Notes under the pieces: generated by a model
Seen by the model: the letters and a program-made list of their open reading frames with translations, nothing else
The model's database searches: none
What the model was told of the DNA's origin: nothing
Shown here: in pieces, positions 23,301 through 30,899 of the stretch
Layout: each line of letters starts with the position of its first letter
How positions within the stretch are numbered: the first letter of the stretch is position 1
DNA from: Phlebotomus papatasi
Lineage: Eukaryota > Arthropoda > Insecta > Diptera > Psychodidae
Assembly: GCF_024763615.1 (NCBI RefSeq)
Contig: NC_077224.1
Coordinates: 61,018,712-61,082,711, forward strand
Reading direction: 5' to 3'
DNA length: 64,000 nucleotides
Translations under genes and position numbers: made by a program

Positions 23301-24427
23301 TGATTATTTACCTTTAAGTAGAAGGTCTAAACTTCATTTTTTCATAAAAAAAATTGTTTAATTTTGTTTTCACTTGTAAAGTGGCTTAAATCGAAAAAAA
23401 AACTCAGAACTGTTTGTGTTGACATCTGCAAAATTGACCACACTGAGTTTGGTGAAAAGTGGAATGTGACACTCACAATTCTCGCGTATTTTATACTTTA
23501 GATTAAATAAAATTTCAGAAGTTCTATATTTATCTCATACGTAAACAACTTAATATCTCACATAGAACTTAAAAATAATAAGAAAAAAATATTTATAGGT
23601 ATTTTGATGTGTCCCAAAATACCCATATTATGTCCCGAAAAGCACCTTGTCCAGAAATACCACACGTTACCCTACACCACGAGTGTCGTTTTAATGTTAG
23701 CAGAATTCGGCTAAAAATACATATGTTTTCAGCTGAATATGTATTGCAATGTATTACATTATTATTAAATGTCAGTTTTTGCAGAGGTAGTCTTATTATT
23801 TTAGCCGCCACTGTATGTGTACGATGTGTACGACAGTGCTTTCTAGAAACGATGATTAATTGTTATTTTACTAATTGTGTGAGTATTAAGAACAAAAAAG
23901 AAGTATTCAAAGTTTTTTTTAAGAACAAGATCTTAAGAAGCAATATATTTTTTAGTATCAATAAAAAGATTTAAAAGAAAAATAAGAACCTGATGCAAAA
24001 AATAAACATATAACTGTGCACATTGTTAAAAACGGCCTTGAACCATAAAATCTGAATAAAATGTTAGTTCATAATGACGGAAATTTCATGAAATATTCCA
24101 CTTAATGTATTCTAACTAATTAGTTAAACAAACATTAACAATTTATAAGCATGTGTAGTGAGTTTTTTTAAAAGTGCGTTAAAAAGGGTTAAAGGGTTTA
24201 CTGATAAGTAATCTCGGAGCTGTTATCGCAAGCTCTTCCTTCAAAAGTGATGAAATAAATATCTGGCAAAATTTATGTTGATTTTTCAATTATTTTCTAA
24301 TAATGATAGAAAAGGCGGATGAGAAAAATGCAACGATTTAATTGGGTAATGCTTCTCATGTTACTCGTACCTTGTATCTATCGAAGCCCTTGAGATGATC
24401 ATCACTGAGATACCTGGATTGGAACAT
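14365..24427 (-). CDS. EPT1: Ethanolaminephosphotransferase 1 (CDP-alcohol phosphotransferase)
   Basis: Six exons on the minus strand: 24371-24427, 17851-18036, 17157-17483, 16754-17092, 14549-14755 and 14365-14445 (1197 nt, 398 aa). All introns are phase 0 and GT-AG. The enzyme joins CDP-ethanolamine to diacylglycerol to make phosphatidylethanolamine in ER/Golgi membranes. The catalytic CDP-alcohol phosphotransferase motif DG-x2-AR-x8-G-x3-D-x3-D is complete in exon 3: D107-G108, A111-R112, G121, D125, D129. Family landmarks include VDTSLLSVYVMHPFWN, WLAPNLITFTG, EKYNTGVMFLPWGYD and AHIHYG, with several hydrophobic membrane segments. The length equals that of animal EPT1/SELENOI. Vertebrate SELENOI has selenocysteine near the C-terminus; here the frame simply ends at TGA with no matching extension. 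The 19-residue first exon (RYLSDDHLKGFDRYK) is 6.3 kb upstream. EPT1 fits better than choline/ethanolamine phosphotransferase. Confidence 0.93.
15205..16442. repeat. Four adjacent copies of one palindromic MITE in EPT1 intron 4
   Basis: Copies at about 15205-15452, 15632-15872, 15889-16137 and 16193-16442. Each starts GGCACACCTTTTAGACCAAG-like and ends CTAAAAGGTGTGCC-like. Inside are AAATTTCATGAAATCGAA and a CTATCTCATTCTTTCGCAC / GAGATAGACATATGCAAAAC palindrome. Each copy is its own inverted repeat of roughly 110 bp arms. The cluster fills most of the 2 kb intron. Spacers of 16-180 bp differ, which suggests repeated insertion or segmental duplication and not a satellite. Confidence 0.8.
17484..17850 (-). 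other. EPT1 intron 2 with a short internal repeat
   Basis: The phrase TTACGAACGATTTTAGACCAC at about 17572 recurs as TTATGAACGATTTTAGACCAC at about 17713, next to GGGCGTGA/GGGCGTGG words. It is a short direct repeat with no coding potential. Confidence 0.45.
18037..19470 (-). other. EPT1 intron 1, proximal part
   Basis: AT-rich intronic sequence. 18600-18665 (CTATCTCGCTCACTCATCC, then ACAAGAGTAATTGTATGATG) looks like a decayed half of the GCGCACAATAAC MITE family. Nothing else was recognised. Confidence 0.45.
19471..19789. repeat. TIR element of about 320 bp in EPT1 intron 1
   Basis: The left arm GCAGAATCACATTGACAGTA pairs with TACTGTCAATGTGATTCTGC on the right. CGTATTTCGTTAATTTACG pairs with CGTAAATTAACGAAATACGG. 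It is non-coding, with arms of over 60 bp, and ends 66 bp before the LTR element. Confidence 0.78.
19856..20042 (+). repeat. 5' LTR
   Basis: TGTGGGAATGAAATTGG to CCCAAATCCTACA, 187 bp, almost identical to the two halves of the 3' LTR at 21285-21351 and 21722-21840. It includes ATTAAATTAAAAGG near its end, a possible polyadenylation region. High LTR identity suggests fairly recent insertion. Confidence 0.85.
20043..20060 (+). other. Primer-binding site
   Basis: TGGGGGCTCAACCGGGAT follows the 5' LTR with no gap. Its complement ends in CCA and has CCCGG in the position of a T-stem, so it fits priming by the 3' end of a cellular tRNA. Which tRNA was not determined. Confidence 0.65.
20231..20480 (+). 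repeat. 35 bp tandem array in the retroelement leader
   Basis: ACGAAAGAC recurs at 20251, 20286, 20321, 20356, 20391, 20426 and 20461, exactly 35 bp apart. Typical unit words are GGTAACTGCTGAAGAGTTAC and AAGAAG. A 35 bp period is not a multiple of three, so it does not encode a protein repeat. It lies in the leader before the ORF start and could serve as an RNA or DNA binding array. Confidence 0.85.
20496..21344 (+). CDS. SAP-motif protein of the LTR retroelement
   Basis: Open frame of 282 aa, intact, starting at the first ATG after the 35 bp array. Residues 1-77 are two tandem units of about 38 aa, each with the SAP (SAF-A/B, Acinus, PIAS) pattern: KCGLVKECEKRNLPCNGKK then DLAQRIVQ, and KKGLINQCVKRNLSCHGKE then LALRIVQ. 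SAP helices usually bind AT-rich DNA. Residues 100-160 are acidic (EEIFDDDNW, DEYEDE); residues 165-215 are basic with KISRRKDTR and MDRRRKKKW. No gag zinc knuckle, protease or polymerase motif is seen. The last 20 residues (NEIGIWNDFTGNVVPGQ) are read from the 3' LTR itself. It may be a divergent gag-like protein or a captured DNA-binding gene; function unknown. Confidence 0.65.
   Translation: MRSFKELITCLTKCGLVKECEKRNLPCNGKKMDLAQRIVQYDELLDFLTKKGLINQCVKRNLSCHGKEEELALRIVQHDEALIDFQKSELKINEEKGVSMILQVLVQDKHEDETPNMENTKEEIFDDDNWIMQIRCDEYVNDKEKLVDEAEAKDVYDEYEDETNKTEMKIQLKTKQRKNGETLKISRRKDTRQVIYRKDTRPLNITKMDRRRKKKWGVIFSCLGIAVTPCNAGDSMIALDDDKSLMKIDSEVVRGSTYCQEGPCGNEIGIWNDFTGNVVPGQ
21285..21840 (+). 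repeat. 3' LTR, split by an inserted element
   Basis: Matches the 5' LTR on both sides of a 362 bp insertion at 21352-21713. The target GAACAAAT is duplicated (21344-21351 and 21714-21721). Removing the insert and one copy leaves 186 bp. Confidence 0.85.
21352..21713. mobile_element. hAT-like MITE with minisatellite arms
   Basis: It is flanked by the 8 bp duplication GAACAAAT, the usual target size of hAT elements. The left arm is a tandem array of CAAAATCCCGAAAGC units (about 21360-21470). The right arm is the same array inverted (GGGATTTTGGCTTTCG, about 21597-21705). A unique core of about 120 bp lies between. Outer ends GGGTCCCGG and CGGTGGCAG (reverse complement of the right end) are only roughly alike. 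No transposase. Confidence 0.7.
21841..22494 (-). other. EPT1 intron 1, no feature
   Basis: AT-rich intronic sequence. No repeat, ORF or RNA was recognised. Confidence 0.4.
22676..22862. repeat. Palindromic element
   Basis: GTTCTCAAGTGCTTCTGC, CGACATTTTCTCTGT-like and GTTCCTGTCTCGACTGTTT on the left pair with AAACAGTCGAGACAGGAAC, AAAGAAAATGTCG and CCACTTGAGAACAG on the right. The arms are about 75 bp. The 72 aa ORF at 22679 is an artefact of this hairpin. Confidence 0.75.
23045..23672. mobile_element. TA-flanked TIR element of about 630 bp
   Basis: Ends TA-GGGTAACGTGTGGTATTTCG and CCAGAAATACCACACGTTACCC-TA are reverse complements over about 25 bp, and TTTCGGGACA and TGTCCCGAAA recur inside. 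A TA target suggests Tc1/mariner mobilisation. No transposase frame. Confidence 0.72.
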
Positions 24428-25233
24428 TGTTGGTAGTGGTGGGTGAAATTAATCAAGTGTGGCGTAATGGTGAAGAAAGTGAACAATTTTTCTGCATTTA
24501 TCACAAAAGTGTCATGAAATAATTAACAGTCGATTGGGTTTTGCTTTCAATTCACAGCAAATATCACTGCCATAGAGTTATTTATTGGTTTTACTGAAAC
24601 TTCCTCCAGTTCTACACTATTTAATTCACTCGCTATAGCACATTTCCGGTTAGTCTGGGAATTTAATTTGATTGTTGACTTGATGACACAGTTCACGGAG
24701 TTATATGAGTTTGGTCAACTTGAGAAGGTTTTACGAAAAGGGAAGTTTGGTTGAGGTATATAATTGAAAACTTTTCCCAGTATGAGGAAAAGTATGGGGA
24801 AAAATCTTGCCAGAGGATAGATTAGAGAAGAAAATAAAAGATGATCACACTCTGTGGTGTGGAAACAGAGGAAGAGATTAGAATGAGTATTTTCCAAGTG
24901 TTCAGCTCGCCGGTCACTGTTCAACTGAATGACTGGCAGTTGAAACTCCAGCTAAGGCCTCCACTAGAGAAAAAATAAGTCTCCTCAAGTCTATACGTAA
25001 ATTACACAAAATTATTATTGTTGTTCCTATTGTACAAATAATTCTGTATGTGTTAACAATTCGCTCCGTCTCTTTTCTCTGCCATCGAAAGTACAATGAG
25101 AAGAAAAGAAAAACAGCAGTTGCGATAAGACGAAAAACATCATCAGCACTGCTATGTTAAACCGTATATGTTTAGTAGAAGTGCTAATAAGCTCTGAGAA
25201 ATGTGTTAAAATCGCGTTCGGAAGCCAATTAAT

Positions 25234-25362
25234 CTACTGTAGAGCATGGTTCTTGTTATCAAATACGCCAACCAAATCGAACGATCCCTCCAAACGAATC
25301 AATTTCTTCCACTTTTCCAGTATTTCCAACGCCAAATCGTCATATCGGCGGTCAAAGGTCAT
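25234..25362 (-). other. Unrecognised 42 aa minus ORF
   Basis: The frame reads MTFDRRYDDLALEILEKWKK, then LIRLEGSFDLVGVFDNKNHA, then LQ and TAG. Composition and codon use look protein-like, with a charged helix, and the DNA is less AT-rich than the flanks. Upstream the frame stays open for five more codons before a TGA, so it might also be part of an exon. No family was recognised. An overlapping plus-strand ORF (25246-25497) is the alternative reading. Confidence 0.25.
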
Positions 25363-25770
25363 GAATTTCCATATCAGCTCTCAGACTTTTTCCCGCGCAC
25401 ACTTGTTACCACATACAAAAGACAACAACATTTGTGGAGCAATGCGATGATCAAAGAAATGGCAATTATTGTGATTCTGATTCGGTTTTTCACATAGTGA
25501 CAACCGGGGCTACATCAGCAAGCAAATGAAGTATTTTTCTTCAGTAAAATTTAGTAGAAGAAAATATGCTTAAATTAGCCAGACAAATTATTTAATTAAC
25601 GTTTTTGCAGGACAAAGTAGAACATCTAACTACCCAAAAGAAGCCCTCAGCTAAATTAGCCTGTTGCGAGCGCAACATATTTAAATTTAAAACTGTGGAG
25701 TGTGTTGCCCTGCTGAGGCGACGAGGGCGCTAGCGACGAGGAGAGGAGGTAGAAAAATCAGTAGCAGCTG

Positions 25771-26069
25771 ATAAGAAAAAGAGCGCCAATCGGTCTCTTT
25801 CACCACTGACCGCCGAGGAGGCAACATCAATCACCTCGCCCATCTCCACCAGCCCAATCCCCAGCAGCAACACCATCATCACCACCAAGCATTGAAGCCA
25901 CTGAAGCCACCGGGAGCCCCCAAGAACACCAAGCCCAGTGCTGAGCTTTCCGGAGTAACCTCTGCCACATCCACCTCTCCCAAATTCCCATCTCAACCTC
26001 CGTGGGAGTGTTCTCACCGGAGAACACAGGGGAGTGTGGGACATAGTCCTTGCCCCGAACGTGGGACCT
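25771..26069 (+). other. Possible coding exon, His/Gln/Pro-rich
   Basis: This plus frame has no stop from 25771 to about 26069 and no ATG at its head. It encodes VSFTTDRRGGNINHLAHLHQ, then PNPQQQHHHHHQALKPLKPP, then a Ser/Thr/Pro stretch (SGVTSATSTSPKFPSQ). Such opa-like tracts are common in insect regulatory proteins. Against it, no clear splice acceptor or donor pair and no partner exon were found. The minus strand is also open over 25827-26261. It could equally be a GC-rich promoter or UTR. Confidence 0.25.
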
Positions 26070-26593
26070 GAAGGAAGGAAGGAACGGAGGGAATAGAAGA
26101 GAGGAATAAAAGATTTTTCCCAATAAGCCTCGGTTTTCCCTATTGACTGTAATTTGTGTGATAACCCGCACTGATTCTCTCACATTGTTTTCCAACGTCA
26201 CGCGTGAGTACAACTGTCGATGTTCTTTGAGGAATTTCCATTGAAGAGCATGAAGCACCACTTTTCTGCACGCTTTCGATGTGACCTCAGAAAAAATGTA
26301 ACTTCTAAGCGATAAAGTATTGGAATATCTACACGATTTTAAATTATGGTGAATTCTACGAACATAAAAAATAATATTTCTGGAATTAGCAACTTTGCAA
26401 ATTTATAAAGCGATCAATGCACGCGCGACTAACAGTACATGGTCAGAGAGTTACACCCGCGTCAAACGATTTATTTTTTACAAAATTTAAAATTATTCAG
26501 TACATTCAGTATGATTAATTTTAAATCATTTTAAAAGTTCTATTTATTGTGCATGAATTGTCAAACTTTATCGCATTTTTTGAACTCTTAGTA

Positions 26594-26808
26594 GGGGAAA
26601 GTGCCCATGCTTGATACCATTGGAAGCTCCGTAATGACTAAATTTTTCCTATGTTTCTCAATAAACGTGACTGCAATATATTTTAAAAACTGGCCATTTT
26701 CTCATAGTTTTTAAAATATGGTTGCGATGAGTCACAAATATATTGTGAAACTCACAAAATTCAGTCATTACGAAGCTTCCAATGGTATCAAGCATGGGTA
26801 CTTTCCCC
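26594..26808. repeat. TA-flanked MITE
   Basis: The left end TA-GGGGAAAGTGCCCATGCTTG continues to GATACCATTGGAAG. The right end CTTCCAATGGTATC continues to AAGCATGGGTACTTTCCCC-TA. The arms pair almost completely around a CTCATAGTTTTTAAAATATGG centre. The 89 aa ORF that starts within it is spurious. Confidence 0.82.
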
Positions 26809-27060
26809 TACCTTATCTATCCAAAGAAAAATACAGTTGTTCTGGGAAAAAAATGAATTATTCAGAACTGATAAAAAAAAACAATTCTTGTGGATATCTC
26901 TATGGAACCTCTAAGGACGTTCAATCTAGAATTTTTTGTAGGACCTTGATTAAATCCTCACCTAGGATATTTTTGATAAAAGAATAAATTGACTTGTAGC
27001 ACATGCTGTGAACCCGAAAGATTTCAAAAATAATTAAATAAATAAATAAATAAACTTTAT

Positions 27061-27199
27061 GGCCTCTACACATTGGGAGCAATTTTTGTCAAAAATTGCT
27101 TTTTTGAAGGAAATTCCCTGCAGCGTTGTAGGGGGAAACGTCAAATTTCTGTCAAAAACGCAATTTTTGACGAAAATTGCTCCCAATGTGTAGACGCCT
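27061..27199 (+). repeat. MITE (CTACACATTGGGAGCAATTTT family), forward copy
   Basis: Ends GGCCTCTACACATTGGGAGC and GCTCCCAATGTGTAGACGCC pair. The inner arms are CAAAAATTGCTTTTTTGAAGG and ACGCAATTTTTGACG, with GCAGCGTTGTAGGGGGAAACG at the centre. Copies occur at 28381-28517 (opposite orientation), 39107-39243 and a decayed one near 56046-56170. Confidence 0.82.
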
Positions 27200-27402
27200 T
27201 TAATTACAAGTTGCTTCCAAAATTGAAAAACTGAATACAGTAGACTCTCTCAAATTCGGGCATTTGGGACCAAAATGTCACACGAATTAGAGAGAAATTC
27301 TGGCGACAAACTTTTTGAAATGCAACGATTTTTTGTTCATCTGCATACTCACATTAAGTTTACATACTCATAATTATGGTAAATTTCATGAAAATCCATT
27401 AA

Positions 27403-28349
27403 CTCTTTCGCGTCATTAGGGTCATATATGACCAGGGGAAAAAATTTTCTTTGACTATTTACATTAATTGAAATCTAGCTGTTTGTGCACGACATCATAA
27501 TAGAAGGATGTAAGATTCTTGGCTAATTTTCTCAAGACTCCGGATATTCAGGAAAAGAAAATATTTGAGATCAAAAATCACGAATTTCGAACTTTGTGAA
27601 ACGACTTTTCCTTTTCAATTTTTTTTATATTAATTTTTTTTTCAGCAAAAAAATTCTTTAGAAACACAAAATAGAATATCCAAAGATTGTATATTGCATA
27701 TTTTGATATAATAAACTACTCTCAATTTTCCAGAAAAGCGCGTAGAATTTTCCGGGTCATATATGACCCTATTGTCGGCAAGGGAAAAGTTTATGTAAGT
27801 ATTTTCGTGCCAACAATATAGTTGGGGCAGTTGGGACATTGTTTTTCTTTGTGAAATCCAGAAGGAAAATATCTTGCTCCTGAACATTTTATCTTATATC
27901 TGATGAATTATAACATATTTTAGAGAATACTGCAAGCGTCCCATATTGTGCAATTGTATTATGTGTGAATAAATATGTGGATAAGTTTATTTTTGCCAAA
28001 TACCAGACAAAATATTGTGACAGTGACTGTTCAAGGGATTACCAGGAAGATTCCTTGAACACCAGGAGTACAGTGTTCATCAAAACAATCCAGTTTGCCA
28101 TGGTTTTGGCCAAATTAATAACTTCAAGCAAAAAACTCTTAGAAAGCCCGTGATATAGATTTTGAAAATGGTATGTTATGTACACTTCCCTTGAGGACAA
28201 TAGGGTCATATATGACCCGGAGTTTTTCAGAGTTTTCACGCAATGGAATTTTTTTTTCACTCACAACTATTATATTTGATCATAAAGCATTAGGAAAAAC
28301 TCAATTTTACATGAATTCACTAGCTGAATAAAAGTGTAACGCGAAAGAG
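27403..28349. mobile_element. TTAA-flanked piggyBac-like non-autonomous element
   Basis: The left end TTAA-CTCTTTCGCGTCA and the right end TAACGCGAAAGAG-TTAA are inverted, with TTAA on both sides, the signature of piggyBac insertion. The 947 bp body carries the palindrome GGGTCATATATGACC three times: near the left end (about 27419), in the middle (about 27751) and near the right end (about 28202). No transposase ORF. Related ends lie at 29783-30512 and 41343-41497. Confidence 0.72.
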
Positions 28350-28380
28350 TTAATAATGCAAAATCACATCATAACTAAAG

Positions 28381-28517
28381 GCGTCTACACATTGGGAGCA
28401 ATTTTCGTCAAAAATTGCGTTTTTGACAGAAATTTGACGTTTCCCCCTACAACGCTGCAGGAAATTTCCTTCAAAAAAGCAATTTTTGACAAAAATTGCT
28501 CCCAATGTGTAGAGGCC
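28381..28517 (-). repeat. MITE (CTACACATTGGGAGCAATTTT family), reverse copy
   Basis: Almost the exact reverse complement of 27061-27199, including the asymmetric centre (CGTTTCCCCCTACAACGCTGC here). The two copies face each other across the TTAA-flanked element. Confidence 0.82.
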
Positions 28518-29782
28518 ATAAGACAAAATCATGGCAAAAATGGAGCATATTTGCATCATTAGAAAACTTAAAAAATATCGATGATTTTTTTTTAATTCAA
28601 CTGCTTCCCGAATTAAGAAGTAGTCTGAAGTTAAAAGAGCCGAATTAGCTCTAGAGAATCTATCTAAGCAGCTACCCTGAAAATTTCAAGTCAATTGGAT
28701 GAAAATTACTCCAGTTGTACCTTTGGCCACAACAGAGCGCCTAAAAAATCGACCCTCAGTCCTTGCACTGCTGCGCCGTCATTTTGTATTCAAAATTGAA
28801 ATAAAAAATATTTTTCTGCTCCTCAAGACAGACCCTCAGGCCCGCGATCTCAAAGCACTAATTTTTGTAGTCAATCAAATAGCAAGTAGATCAATGAAAA
28901 TTCATATTGGTCAATAAATAATTCAAAATTGTCAGTAAAATTTCTATTTTTGGCTAGTAAGAAAATAAAATGTGATCATTAATCCTTTACAAATCAAATC
29001 GAAAATACTATGATGGTTTATAACTTCTAATTTTTCCGATCACCGATAATATTTTGCTTTTTACTTTTAAGGCTATTTATTATTTATAATTTCCGTTTTG
29101 GCCGATTTTTCGGTACGGCTATGGATCAATAGTATCAAACTTCGGACAGGTTGTATTTTTAAGTTCGAAACGTGTATATTCATAAAAAATATATCTTTTT
29201 GTTATTTTCTTGAATAGTGTTGTTCAGCTTCTTCGGAACCACAAAAAGTGGTTTATTATATTTATTTTCTCTATAATAATTTTTAATACATTTAAAAATG
29301 ATTAAAAGAAAAGAATAGACATTGCTTTGCGTGCAATATCGGACATAAAGTTTATCAAAGTTTCTTGCCCTTTCAGAATTCCAAAGCTCTTTCCAAAGCA
29401 CCTCTCTCACAGAGGCTATACATTTTTTTCTAAATTTTTGGTTTAAAATTGAAAAACAAAATAAAAATTTAAGTAATTTGGAAAACTAAAAGAAGTGTCC
29501 AATTTTACGAACTTTTTAATATATGGCCCAGAGTTACATAATGTAAACTATTTGAAAATCTTATGTAGATTCATGGTAAATCAATATGATTTTTTTACTT
29601 ACTATTATTTGTTACTTACCAGAATTACTTTTTCCTAATCTGATGTAAATTCTATTAATATTACAACCCTGGAATTAACAATTCTGATTTTTTTTTGGAA
29701 AAGGACAGTCCCAAGTGAGGACAAATACTTAAATGTGTACCTTTGTAAAATATACTTAAATTTACTAAAATAAATTCCCTTT
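28518..29782. other. Intergenic DNA, no feature
   Basis: AT-rich. The ORFs at 28699 and 29180 have no recognisable domain. 28700-28870 is less AT-rich and could be a decayed coding remnant, but nothing was matched. Confidence 0.4.
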
Positions 29783-30512
29783 TAACCCTTTAACGACGAG
29801 ACACTTTTTACGGACTCAAAATCAACAATAAAAATTAAACTGGGAAACATAACACTGTATAACAGTGATTTTGTCCCTTGGTGCTCATGCTATTTTTACT
29901 ATTGCTAGGGTCAAATGATTTACGAAAATACTTATAATTTTGATTTCATTTTGAATTTGCCTAGATTCCAGGCGCAAAAACAAAATGAAGTTAAAATGAT
30001 AAGTATTTTCGTAAATCATTTGACCCTAGCAATAGAAAAAATAGCATGAGAACTCAGGGACAAAAAAAAGTTTCAAATTGTTGCACAGTGTAATCAATGA
30101 TAAGTCTTACATCTAACCTTGAAAACTCCAATAGACTCTGATTCGGTGTATTTTGTGCTTCTATGAACGATAGGGACAAAAATAGCCCAAAAATTTAAGT
30201 AATTTTTGTGACAATACCAATGAATAATATTTTTCGCTTTAATGAAAAATATTACGTATGAGTATTGTAGTTTATATTGCCAAAAGGGTTTTGCTTTAAA
30301 AAGAATTCAAAGTATAAAAAATAAATAAAATCCATTATAAGTTTGAGAATTTAAAAATTCGCCATTTTTGAGCTTAAATATTTACTACATAGCAAATAGC
30401 TAGTTCTAATTTACAATTATACAGACATAAGAAAAACAATTTAATTAGTCAGGAAAAATTATTTTCATTATGGGACACCGGTGTTCCAATCGTCCTTAAA
30501 GGGTGTAACTAT
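29783..30512. mobile_element. Decayed TTAA-type element with internal hairpin
   Basis: The left end TTAA-CCCTTTAACGACGAGACAC pairs with AATCGTCCTTAAAGGG on the right; the right flank is TGTAA, so its TTAA is altered. Inside, 29868-30066 is a hairpin with arms of about 70 bp (CATGCTATTTTTACTATTGC / GCAATAGAAAAAATAGCATG and AAATGATTTACGAAAATACT / AGTATTTTCGTAAATCATTT). Confidence 0.6.
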
Positions 30513-30899
30513 TCCAAATTCATTTTAAAAATGTAAAAAAAAAACTTTATGAACATGTTTTACCTTTTTTCGGGCTCCTATAATCCTGTTTGAATGTATA
30601 GGCAAACCAATTAAAATCCCAAAACCTTAAAATCAAATATACTTTATTATTTATTGCAGTATTACCAAAACTTTGCTTTTATAAATTTTATAACACTTTC
30701 CTATGAAAATTACAACAAAATTACAACAATAAAATGGCACTAAGACAAAATTTTCTTTGCAAAACAGAAATAAACTTAAGTAGAGAATTTTAATGACAAA
30801 ACCAGTATTATTCAAAAATCCTATTCTTATCTACATTACTTTTAGTCAGGTAATTGATTCCATCAACAGGTATCATTCGAACAGACTTACAGGTGTGAA

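Larger units (their letters stand above)
22495..23880. repeat. About 110 bp direct repeats with elements between
   Basis: 22500-22609 and 23771-23879 share TTTTTGCAG-GGTAGTCTTAT, CCACTGTATGTGTACGA and GTGCTTTCTAGAAACGATGA. The interval holds the hairpin at 22676-22862 and the TIR element at 23045-23672. The repeats may be solo ends of an older element or a local duplication. Confidence 0.65.
24428..26590. other. Region upstream of EPT1, mostly single-copy
   Basis: Relatively few repeats. It should contain the EPT1 promoter and 5' UTR on the minus strand. 25670-26060 is clearly GC-richer than its surroundings, with GGCGACGAGGGCGCTAGCGA. Two short ORFs are listed separately. No further exon was identified. 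Confidence 0.45.
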
